From assembly GCA_038501625.1 (NCBI GenBank), contig JAZAYU010000012.1:744001-808000 (forward strand): a DNA stretch of 64,000 nt. Reading direction: 5' to 3'. A program made the position numbers and the translations under genes. The stretch is from Corbicula japonica. Lineage: Eukaryota; Mollusca; Bivalvia; Venerida; Cyrenidae. Below, in pieces: positions 1-12,600 of this stretch (its first letter is position 1; each line of letters starts with the position of its first letter). The notes beneath the pieces were generated by a model that searched no databases, was not told where the DNA came from, and saw nothing but the letters and a program-made list of their open reading frames with translations.

Positions 1-100
1 TTTTCTGGTCATATAAATCTAAAAAATTTGAAAAGGGTGGTCATAAGTTTAAAACAATAGTTTGAATTGCAAAAAGAGTGAAATAAAATTTATATTCCAC

Positions 101-243
101 TGTTTAACACTTTCCTTCATAGACACACCTTTATTGCTATGGCAAACAGTTCAGATCCAGATCAGCCGGCACATCATGCCATCTGATCAGGATCTGCAAT
201 GGTCGCATTTTGGTCAGTCGCTGTATGGAGGAAAAAGGGTGAA
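101..243. mobile_element. TTAA MITE, one-hairpin deletion copy
   Basis: TTAACACTTTCCTTCATAG to GTATGGAGGAAAAAGGGTG. Only one hairpin remains, with mixed halves (AACAG left, GGTCGCA right), as expected from deletion between the two. Confidence 0.85.
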
Positions 244-450
244 GCACTATATACTGGTATTGAAATCTTTCTTCAAGATGTCTCCATGTTTTTTCTGATT
301 GTTTATCTTGTTTTTTGTTCTAAACTGTTCGCTTTTTGATTTGTTGGGTTATTTCTGACGTAAATGCGAGGAAATGGTTAAAACAGTGAAATACCAATTG
401 TACTCTGTAATTCACTAGAAAAGATAAATATTTATGTACGGAACGCATAC

Positions 451-642
451 CTCATACAATTGTACTTCCATGTTAGTGACTGTGCTGTCATACGGCTGCT
501 TAACTGATGTGTGTACAATGGTTTTGTTATGGTTTCCAACAAGTATCAAGTCGGGCTCAACCAGGGCCCTCGTCTCAATAGACTCATTCCTTGGTAACAC
601 AAATAAGACATTGTAGTGTAGATATCCTCCATAACTAGTGAT
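451..642 (-). CDS. LAMA5-like: Laminin alpha exon 28 (L4a, continues beyond the left edge)
   Basis: Starts [12 protein letters not shown], the next conserved L4a strand, and contains EPDLILVGN. Sixty-four codons, phase 0/0, acceptor TTTTCAG, donor GTATGCGT. Carries NES and NKT sequons. The rest of L4a should lie left of base 1. Confidence 0.95.
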
Positions 643-3600
643 CTGAAAAACATGGAACATATCTTTCTGTTGATATATTTTCATCAATAGAACAAAATAC
701 AATCAATATTTTATATTTATACCCATCTTGATGATTGCTATAATAAAGGATATACATACATACATATTTTGAATTGAAAATATAAAATAATAATTACTGT
801 GTAAAATATATATGAATATTTAGGTGTGTAAATATAAAATTTTATTTACAGTGTAAATATGAATATTGAGGAGTGTAAATATACTAGATAGGTGTTCTGA
901 CAGTTGAACATGTGTCACCATCTGGTATTCTTCAAAAAAGGTTTACACAAAAATTATATACATGAATATTTAGGAGAGTGAATTATACATGAAATCTGAT
1001 AACTTACTGTGGTCATCATGATGTGAAAAAGATATCTTGATTGTTTAAAATAACCTTGAAAAAGCAGAGTCCAAAGACAGATGACTGCACTGATCTTTTA
1101 CAATTGTAAGAAAAGGGAGAGAACAAAGTACCTTATTTCCAAGATAGGAGTCTGGAGCAGTCCAGTATAGAGAGTAGTTGTCGTTCTTGATCTTCTCCAT
1201 GGCATCCAAGATGGCCACTATCGTGCCGGCCTCTCGTACAGCATCTGCCACAGCATTCGTGGCTCCCCAACCTTGCATGTCTATCAACTGTCACAACATA
1301 TTAATCATTATTACACCTCACGTGATTAGTTTACTATATAGCGTAATGTGACGTCAGAGGGAGATAATTTCTACTGTCACATATGCGACAGTATACTGTC
1401 ACCCTCGCGTGGATCTAAAAATAAATATCTTGGAAATCCGATTACAAATTAACTTCTACGCATGCGTAATTGACCAAGGGAGATAAGCAATTAATTTGGT
1501 CATAGTCAAGATCTCTAAAAAAACAAATGTTCGGATGTTCGGTGTAATAAAATAAATATCACATCCCATTGGGGGAGACAGTACAAAATGTTAACCCTTG
1601 AGAATGTAATGTCAACCTCGGCTAACGCCTCGGTTGACATTACTTCTCTCGGGTTAACATTTCGTACTGTCTCCCCCAATGGGATGTGATATTTATATAC
1701 TATTAACCCCTAACTCCGTGGATATAAAATCATGTGGGGGAACAGTACAGTGGCTGCCCATATTCCAGACTGGACAAGCATGCGATAAAAATCATATTCC
1801 ATGAAGTAAAGGTTACACCTTTATGGCATGGGCGAACAGTGTAGATCCAGATCAGCCAACACATCTGTGTCCTCTGATTAGGATCTGCACTGTTCGCTAT
1901 TTGATTTATTAGGTTATTTCTGACCAAAAAGCTACCAGTGCAGATCCAAATCAGACAGCACAGATGTGTTGGCTGATCTGGATCTACTCTGGTCGCACAC
2001 AAATAAAAAGGCGTATATATGGAGGAAAGGGGTTAATGAACAGCTCAACATACCATCATCTTAATGCATTATTAATATATCTTCTCTATATTTTAATAGT
2101 ACACTGCGGACTCTTTATAATGCGCTTCGTTTAATTCCGCGCTCCATTATAACGCGGTCGTACCGTGGATCCCCTATTTTTTTTCTAAGTCCATTTTTTA
2201 CCATGAAACGGCAAAAAAACGAAACCGGAAGTCATTTTGATCGTAAAACGGCAAATAAATCGAAACCGGAAGTCACAATTGTAACATGTACACAAATGAC
2301 GCACACATTTTTCCCTAAAACAACCATGTTTTAACACCTTTCCAGTGACAGACAACAGCCCAGGGCAAACTTGTGAATGCATACTTACTGTTTAATTTTA
2401 TAATTGATCCATTTCTAAATTCGATTGTCTCTATAATTATCACATAATCCGCACAATTTAGAAAGAAACAAAAAATTATTCCCAGTCATGCTTTAAAACC
2501 TGTCGGTAGTTCATTGATGTACATTTTGCTTTGATCCGCCTTACCAAGGAATGGCGGTTGCATTTTTTGGAACATGGAGGTAAACAGCGATAATATCTGT
2601 CAATGAAATGCGACTTCAAAGAAAAATGTCGGCTCGTATCGAGACTGTGATGTTTTGTCGGCTCTGCTATGAAATCGTTTGATCTACAAGAAGTGTGTAC
2701 GTGACATTTGTCATTTTTTTTAGCTGGTTTAAGTTGGTTGATGATGCAACAATACTGAAATATTACACTGGAGATAAAATTAGGATGTAATTTATAAATT
2801 ATGGAATATGTTCACGATGGTTAGTTTTTTTAATATTTATTTTACATTTACGTTCGTAAATGTCAGAGTTTGTGTCATGAAATAATTAAGATTTCTGCAA
2901 GCATCTAAACAAACTAGATATACGGTCTTTAATTCCATTACAATAATTTAAGGCCTATACGATTTTGATCTTGGTGTTATTAGTCAGTCTCTTGCCGTTT
3001 TGCTTTTTTTTATTTGAAATTTGGTAATTGTATGTCTTGTAAGAAATATTATTTGTCGAGTACAGTGTGGGGAATCATGACGTTATGTAGAATTAAACAT
3101 AATCTGGTTACTTGTGTATTAGGTAGTATATTTGCGCGGGAAAATCAGGTCATGTATTTTTCGCGGGAAAATCGGGACATGTATTTTGCGTAGGAATGCG
3201 TAATTTAAAATATAACGCGGATTCATTTATTAACGCGGTCGGGATGATGGACCCGCGTTATAAAGAGTTTGCAGTGTACTTAAAATGTTTTTGCACTAAG
3301 GTGAAAACTATGTGTTTTCTCTTTAAATAATTTTTTTTACATTAAAAGTACAACAAAAAACTATAAGGTGTACAGATCAATCTTTACTACATAGGTATAT
3401 GTAGGTATATGTGTATAAATGCAGGAAAGAGATTCATATAAACAAACAGAAGCAGAATATTAAGACTTACAATATCCCACTTCAGATTAGATTCTTGGCA
3501 ATTGGCCGTGTTTCCAAAACAGAAGCAGTTGGTACAGCCGGCAGGATTTGTCTGTTCCAGATTGTACGTAAATGGCTGACATTCATCACACCTTGGACCA

Positions 3601-6600
3601 TTCACATTCTCCTGAAAAAATATCGAAGGTAACTTTGTTAATCTCCAGAAAACAAAATCGTCAATTACAAGAATTAGAAACAAGAGATGACAGCACACTC
3701 AACTATTCTATTCCTTTGAAATAAAGTGGATATTTTGGTTAAGGGATGCTGACACTAATGCTGGGGCAAGTAGGATAGCTCTTGTGACCTTCGAACAGCA
3801 AGCTAAAAAACGTAACAGTTGTGTCCATTTTTTTCAAGTTTTCTTGTACAAACCTGGAATTACTGTAATATTTGACACACATTGACTGTTATCTCACTGG
3901 CAAACACTGGTCAATAATAAAGCTTATTGCCATAAGTGCAATTAAGCTCAATTTATTTGAGTAGACCTGATATTCGAGTTTTTCCAAGGGGAAAAACTCA
4001 AATTCATTCAAATTTAAGCTAGTAAGGGTTATTCTTAGAACTTGACAGGAAGTTTCACTGATAGTCTCCCTTTCTGTCCTGGAATTCTTTCCAAACTCAT
4101 GCAGAAGTAATTTCTACCCCTATAAACACAAGCAGTAGATCCTGATCAGACTGCACCTACATGCCAGCTGATCTGGAACTACAGTTTGGCCATGTTATAA
4201 TAGCCAAATCCCATGGATAAAAGTGTGAAACCCATGCCGTAAGAGCAACTAAGTAAAAGCCAACAAAGGACAACTTACTTTACATATGCACTGAGCATTT
4301 ACAGCATTACAGATGGCAGCTGTGGTGCCGTACCTATCACAGTCACACTCGCGGCAAGACGGGAAAGCATAAAATCCTGCCAGACACATGTCACATCGAC
4401 GGCCTCCAATACCAGGCAAACATCTACAGAAAATAAACAACACTACAAAACTTCTAAGCCATATGAATAAACTCGCTGTAGTATATTATATTTCATGGAG
4501 ATTTATTTGCGTATTTCGTGCAAGGTAAAAAGTGTGAAATTTTACCCCCAGTGGAATTTAACCATGGAATAGCTTTTTATTAGAATAATGAAACTGCACA
4601 AATTTGTATTTGTGCAAAAATATCAGTTGTAGTTTAGCCCCATGAAATCTTCATCATCAGGTCGAGCTTCCTCAAGCCATTGCATGCCATTGACACTTGT
4701 CCTGTATGGAGTAACCCCCGTGAAATAAATGATACCATAGTAGATATTCATTATAAACATTTGCCTCTACTTTTATTTTCTTTGTTCGCTTTTTTATTTA
4801 TGAGGTTATTTCTGACCAAAAAGGGAACAATGCTTACCCACATCAGACTACACTGATGTGCCAGTTGTTCTGCATCTACACTGGTCGCACATGCAATAAA
4901 TTGTTAACCCTTTCCTGTACAGACACACCTTTATTGCTAGGGCGAACAGTTTAGATCCAGATCAGCCGGCACATCCGTGCCGTCTGATCAGGATCTAAAC
5001 TGTTCGCTTTTAGATTCATTAGGTTATTTCTGACCAAAATGCGACCAGTGCAGATCCTGATCAGACGGCACGGATGTGCCAGCTGATCTGGATCTACACT
5101 GGTCGCACATGCGTAAAAATGCGTATATATCCAGGAAAGGGTTAATATAGAGGAAAGGGGGAAGTGTCTGAATATAGAGATAGATTGTACCTGCACTGGC
5201 CGGTATTCTCATCACAGTTGATATCTTTGTTTACAACCCCCTGTGGGTTACACTGGCATTCCTGTAACAGTAACAATACCAATGGTCAGTAAAAGATCAC
5301 CCGAGAATAGTGTCACAGTCAATACATAAATCAGCATTGATAAGTTCAGGTTTAGTATGTTTATACCGTAATTGTTTGAATATAAGCCGCACTTTTTCCC
5401 CAGAATTTGGAGGTAGAAAGTTGGGGGTGCGGCTAATACACAGGTTTGGCTGCTTATACACTTTGTTAAGCCATTTTCATCTGTTCCATCAGGTTTGGGG
5501 GGCGGTGCGGCTTATACATGAGTGCGGCTTATATTTGAACAATGACAGTAATACAGAAGCAATTATAAAGTTTGAATTCACTGCAAGTTCTCAATTCCGA
5601 GTTAAAAAGCTACATGAACAAGCCAATCACTGTCCTGCACACTAATTAGCAGTGACGTAAAGTGTGTTTTAGAACAATACAATTCATCAATTCATGTGAA
5701 AGTGTTAAAGAACAATAGAATTCAACTTTGGTTAATAGTGTTTAAAACAAAAGAATTCGAGTGAAAAGTTTATAAAATAATTTTATTTGGGCATAATTTA
5801 ACCCTTTTTTCCGAACAGGTTTTATCAGGTGCAAACTCTGTAGATACTATATATCTGTGCCGTATATTCACGATCTACACTGGGTGATTTTTGCTCACAT
5901 AAAACTTTGGATTCTAGCGGCGAACAGTGTTAATCCTGATCAGATCAGACAGCACTTTACTTTTCGCTCAAGTGATAAAAGCCGTACATATGGAGTGAAG
6001 ATTTAATTAATTTGGGGTGTTATAGAATTCTCACAATCACTCAATAGTCTGTCAGAACACAAGAACAAAAGAATTAACTCAATCATCCAAAAGAATTTTG
6101 AATTCATCTAATACTTGATGCGGCTTAAGTTTTCTAGAACAAAAGAATACACATAAAGACCCTACATGAACAAAAACCAATCTAGTTGTTTTTTTTTATA
6201 TCATTTCAAAAATATTTTTGTAAGATTTGTCTTAAGAGCCGTTTGATTTACCTGGCACCCAATCAGAGCATCATATCCATAGGTTCCTGGTTTGCAGACA
6301 TCACAACGGTCCCCTGTGACCCGCGGTGGACAGATACACTGACCAGTTAGCTGATGACATAGACCAAATGGACAGTTACATGCTGAAAGAAAACACAAAA
6401 TTCTTGTCAGTTACACGCCGAAAGACAACACAAAATTATTGTCAGTCAAATATACAACAGATCTGCCCATAATTAACCTGTTGCATGTTCTTTAAAAATA
6501 CTTTAATACCAAATGAAACAGTAGTCGTTTAAATTTGTGATGTCACAGGAAATGGTGCATGTTGTTTTTATATTTTATCTGTTACTATATATTTAAAATG

Positions 6601-9600
6601 AACTTACAATTACTGTGGAAACAATAGATTACATGCAGATATTTGAAAATTACAAAGTGAGAAATTTATCATAAGATGCATAAGCAATTTTTCTTGCTTA
6701 GATGTAGTCATTTCAAGGACCAATGTGAGCTATTTGAAGACATCTTTTACCCAACAAGATACTAGATCTTAAAAAGCTCAACAAGATACCAAGTAACAAC
6801 TTGTAATAAAACTTGAGATTAACATTTTTTTTAAGTAACAATTAATGACTTACGCTGACATCTTGGGAAACCAAAGAAACCCACTTTACAGGCAGAGCAA
6901 GTTCGACCAATCACATTGGGTTTGCACTGACATCGCCCACCGTAAGGTTCGCAAAGGAAGTTGAGGGAACCATCTACATTACATTCACACTCGAGAGCTC
7001 CGTTGTTAAATTCTGTAGTCAGGGTAAATAAACTCTTCTCACAGAAGTCAGATATTGGTTGCCTACGAAGGTATAACACAAATATCAAATATGGGAATCA
7101 ATGAAGTTTTTACCTAAATAATACATGTATTATGGATAATCCAGAATTACCAAATTCCAGTATTCCACTTAAATCTTTCAAAGAACTAATGTCTGCACCG
7201 CAGGAGTCTAATTCGTTCAATTTAATTTTAAAAATGTATAACCAGCGAATCAAGCATATCCAACCTCCTTTTACATCTGGACACCAAAATTGCATGTTTA
7301 GCTTATTTTACCAAATATTATTAAATAATATTTAAAAATTCTTCAGGTGAGGTAAAACTCTCACCAAAATCTCTCTAAAACTTCTACTCACAGTAATGTC
7401 TTATGTAACATGTATACTATCTTTAAATTATCCTGAAGATAGTGCCAGATACCAACTGAAGAAAAAATAGGCTAAAGACCTAACATTTTTTATTAAAACA
7501 TTTTAACAAGAAATGACCCAATTCTATTTATTGTTATAAGGAAAAAGCCATATAGTTAACAAATTCCAGGTTCAAGCAAGTGATAACTTACTAGATCAGA
7601 CACAGAGTACCTTATTCAAGCCAGTGATAACTTACTAGATCAGACACAGAGTACCTTATTCAAGCCAGTGATAACTTACTAGATCAGACACAGAGTACCT
7701 TATTCAAGCCAATGATAACTTACTAGATCAGACACAGAGTACCTTATTTGAGCCAGTGATAACTTACTAGATCAGACACAGAGTACCTTATTCAAGCCAG
7801 TGATAACTTACTAGATCAGACACAGAGTACCTTATTCAAGCCAGTGATAACTTACTAGATCAGACACAGAGTACCTTATTTGAGCCAGTGATAACTTACT
7901 AGATCAGACACAGAGTACCTTATTTGAGCCAGTGATAACTTACTAGATCAGACACAGAGTACCTTATTCAAGCCAGTGATAACTTACTTGATCTTGAAGC
8001 CCTCATCAACACATGTCTGTATAAAGTTCCTGGAGTTGTCTACAGGTAGAATGTTGACGTCCTGGGGACTGTACTGACCACTTGGGATCATCAACAGGTA
8101 GTCCTGAAAAAAATAACCAGTTCACGTTAAAGAGTGAATTTTACGGCTTTAGAATCGCTATAACCATTTGAGCTTTAAATGCACCAGTAAATATACTAGT
8201 GTCCAAAAGAAACGAAACCAAAATTTCAATAAAATGTTCATTTTAGACCTGACCCATCTTTAAATTCTGTTTATGCTTATTGTACAGGATAGATGAAATT
8301 TATTTTGTGTACACATGAAGTTGTTAAAAGGTCTCTCCAAAGAATTAGATCAATCTAAATGTTCTTTAGCCTTTTTGTTTTATTGTATGTCTTTGCAAAC
8401 AAGTGGTATCGTTTCATTTGTACACTGGTATATTTTATCATATTTAGTTTGTTTTCATGTCTTCTGCAATTGAATACTTCAAATTTTGATATTTGAAAAC
8501 ACCATATATTTCGCCTCCATACGTGACCTGGCACCTTAACCCTTTCCTCCATAGAAACACCTTTATTGTGAGGGCGAACAGTTTAGATCCAGATCAGCTG
8601 GCACATCCATGCCATCTGATCAGGATCTAAACTGTTTGCTTTTTTATTCATTAGGTTATTTCTGACCAAAATGGGACCAGTGCAGATCCTGATCAGAAGG
8701 CATGGATATCCCGGCTGATCTGGATCTTCACTGGTAGCCCATGCATAAAAATGCGTATATATGGAGGAAAGGGTTAAATCAAAACTGTTTTCTTACCAGC
8801 CAGATTTCTTGACCACTGGTATTGTTGAAGACAACTTGAACATCTGTATTTATCAGATTGATAATGCCTGTCTGTCCTGTCTCGTCAAAGAAGATCATGT
8901 CTCGACATCCGTGAATACCCGGGCAGAAGCTGGGCTTAAACACACCTGTAAAATGTAAGGCAACATCTAAGATAAAGGGTTTACTGAATGAAAGGCAATT
9001 AGTAATGTATAAATATAAACTGACAGTCAATATAAAGTTACCACTTCTACAGTGGCTTGTAAATTGACGGATATCAATTCTTTCCTCCATAGATATGCCT
9101 TTATTGCATGGGCAAACAGTTTAGATCCAGATCAGCCGGCACATCCGTGCTGTCTGATCAGGATCTTAACTGTTCGCTTTTTGATTTGTTAAGTTATTTC
9201 CGACCAAAATGCGACCAGTTCAGATCCTGATCAGACGGCACGGATGTGCCGGCTAATCTGGATCTACACTGATCGCACATGTGTAAAAAGGCGTATATAT
9301 GGGGGGGGGTTAAACCAGTTGCTATGAAACAATAGCACTGGTGCAAGTTGTACAACATGCAAGGATGTATTCGGTACAGTAATAATCATTTACTCCAAAT
9401 CGACACCTTTACGGCATGGGCCAACAGTATAGATCCTGATCAGATGGCACATCTGTGTTGATTAATCTAGATCTGCACTGTTCAGGTTTTTATTTATTAG
9501 GTTATTTTGAGCAAAAACTGAACAGTGCAGATCCTGATCACACAGAATGGATATGCCTGCTGATCTGGATCTACACTGTTCGCCCATGCAATAAAAGGAA

Positions 9601-12600
9601 TAAGGAGTAAAAGTTAAAACCCAGTACTCGATGCTTTACTCTCACAATGATTAATATTGTATACCTTTGTATTCCTGTCCATTGGCAAGCAGGGTCACTG
9701 GTATTTCTTGGCCGATGTCATAGGGCAGGTAGTAGTGCACAACAAACTTGTGGGGGCCAGGGGTCCTAGCTGTGCCTAACAACACTATCAGATTCTGAAA
9801 CAGATCGCAGTAACAAACATTAATTTTATACACAGAACATCTAATCATCTCCTTTACTTTTCTACATCACATTCATTCAAACCATAATTCATGCCAATAT
9901 CATCACTTGGCATCCACACACTCGGTTCCAGTATCCTGTGATCAACAGTTTTGGTAGTGTATGCAAATCATCCTCTAGTCATTGATAAGCTGTGATCTAC
10001 CAATAGATCAACCAACATACTGTACAACTTGCAAAGCAATACAGCAAACTGTCTTCAAAAGGGACATAACAATCAATCAGGTCACAGTGCCAAAACATTA
10101 TTTAAAGCCAATCATCTATGATTTTTATTAATTAACCACTCTACATTAGCATCTGAATGTAACTGGATTTTACTGTTGTATTTACTTGTGTTCAGTACTA
10201 TATCTGTACTTACCACTTTATACTCTATCTGTACTTACAAATGTGCACTTAATTTGTACTGACTGTCTGGATATTGTCTGCACTGATCAATGTGTACTAT
10301 ATCTGCACTTACCACTATGTACTGTGTCTGCATTTATCACTGGGTACTCTATGCAGTACTTACCAATAAACTATATCTGTACTTAACTACTGTGTACTAT
10401 ATCTGTACACACCACTGTGTACTCTATAACTACTTAACACTGTGTACTATATCTGTACTCATCACTGTACTACATCTGTACTTACCACAGTGCACTGCAT
10501 CAGTACTTACCACTGTACTGTTGAGTCTCACAAGTCCTATGGTATCATCAGTGTCAATGCCCGGTGGATAGATGTCTGTGATCAGGTGGTCATTGGGCAA
10601 TGTCTCAAAGTCTATCCTCACTGATCCTACAGGGGTAGCATGCCGAGATCCAACACATCTGAAAAAATCACATATCTCCATAACTTTCTGTACTTTCCTA
10701 TAAAAAAAATAACCAAATCATTTTATTCAATAACATTTAATCCTAATCTCTTATAAAAAATGAAAAAAAAAACAAAACGAAAATGAATGTTTCATACCAA
10801 ACAAGATAGATTCTTATTTTATTTACTTATTTATTTATTTATTTAAGCATTATATGTTTATAACTGATAAGCAGCAGTTAAACCCTTTACTCAATATATA
10901 CAGGTTTTATGGTGATTTGACCACTGTAGATCCAGATCAGATGGCAAATATATCTAGATCCTGCACTGGTCGCAACATGGTCAGAAATATTATAATTAAT
11001 CTAAAAGCGAACAGTGCAGATCCGAATCAGACAGCACAGATGTGCCAGTTGATCTGGATCTACACTGCTTGCCCATGTTCTAAAAAATGTATCAATGGAG
11101 TCAAGGACTATATAGACGGTAGAGTGTCAAAGATTGGGAGTTATCTGACTTACACTCCGTTGATCTTGATGCACACAATGCTGGGGCGGATGTAGCGGAT
11201 GGACCAGACAGAGTATGGGATGGCAACAATTGATTCCTGAAACCCAAACATGAACATGATTTGTTATCATCTTTGAAAAACAATAATGAGATGAAATTTC
11301 TGAAGAAAATAACCATTAAAACTGCAATAAACATTTAACACAAAAGAGTACCAGTTACATAGCAACGATCAGTTTTCCTAAACTTCCTTAAAGACCCGTT
11401 ATCTACAAGTGACTGACAACTCCTCTTACCGTAATTGTTTGAATATAAGCCGCACTTTTTTCCCCAGAATTTGGAGGTAAAAAGTTGGGGGTGCGGCTAA
11501 TACACAGGTGAGGCTGCTTATACACTTTGTTAAAGCCATTTTCATCTGTTCTATCATGTTTGGGGGCGGTGTGGCTTATACATGAGTGCGGCTTATATTC
11601 GAACAATGACGGTACTCCTAGCCCAAATTCAAAGAAATAATGGGACAAAATTAACCCTCTACTCCATAGATACACCTTTATTGCATGAGTGTGAACAGTG
11701 TAGATCCAGATTAGCTGGCACATCTGTGACATATGATAAGGATTACACTGTTCACTTTTACATTCATAAGGTTACCATCATTGTCTGAATATAAGCCGCA
11801 CTTTTTTTTCCAGAATTTGGCATTAAAACGTTTTGGGTGCGGCTAATACACAGGTTTGGCTGCTTATACATTGCATTAAGCCATTTTCATCTGTTCCATC
11901 AGGTTTAGGGGGGTGCGGCTTATATTCGAACAATGACGGTATTTCAGACCATATGCGAAAAGTGTGGACTGCATGGCTGTGCTGGCAGATCTGGATCTAC
12001 ACTGGTCTCATACACATACAAATCTGTACATATGGATTAAAGGGTTAATCAGAGAACAGATTAACATTAATAAAGAGCAGTATTGAACTCTTACAATTGC
12101 AGCATTTATGTCGGCATCGCCTGTCACATTTATCCTTATGTAGCCTTCGTCCAAGTCAAATATACCCTCCATTTCATCGAGACCCAGTAACACCTGGCGA
12201 CACAACGAGCTGAAAACATAAATGTCAACATTATAGCAAGGTTCACAAAGTCTCCGGACCATACAACCCAAGTATTTACTAGCATGATACTTCTACTTCG
12301 TACTGCTGACACAATTAAAAGAATATGAATGTGAAATGTGTACATTATTTTTTGTTTCTTAATGATCTGTTGTTAGTTCCTACTTTTTTTATCAACAAAC
12401 TAAAATTGAATTGTTAACGAACACACAGGGATACCAAATCAGGACTGTTAAAGGTTACTGAATGGATGTTTTTCACACCCATTACCAATAAAATGAGAAA
12501 TTTGTAACATTACATGAACAGACCAATAATTAGCAAAACAAGTTCCTTATATATCATGAATCCGATAATATTACTGTTTGAAATTAGACCTCACGACCGG

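Noticed and set aside
7581..7994. Evenly spaced repeat suggesting a CRISPR array
   Set aside because: Units are contiguous with no spacers, and the host is clearly eukaryotic; it is a minisatellite. The same applies to 29566-31105.
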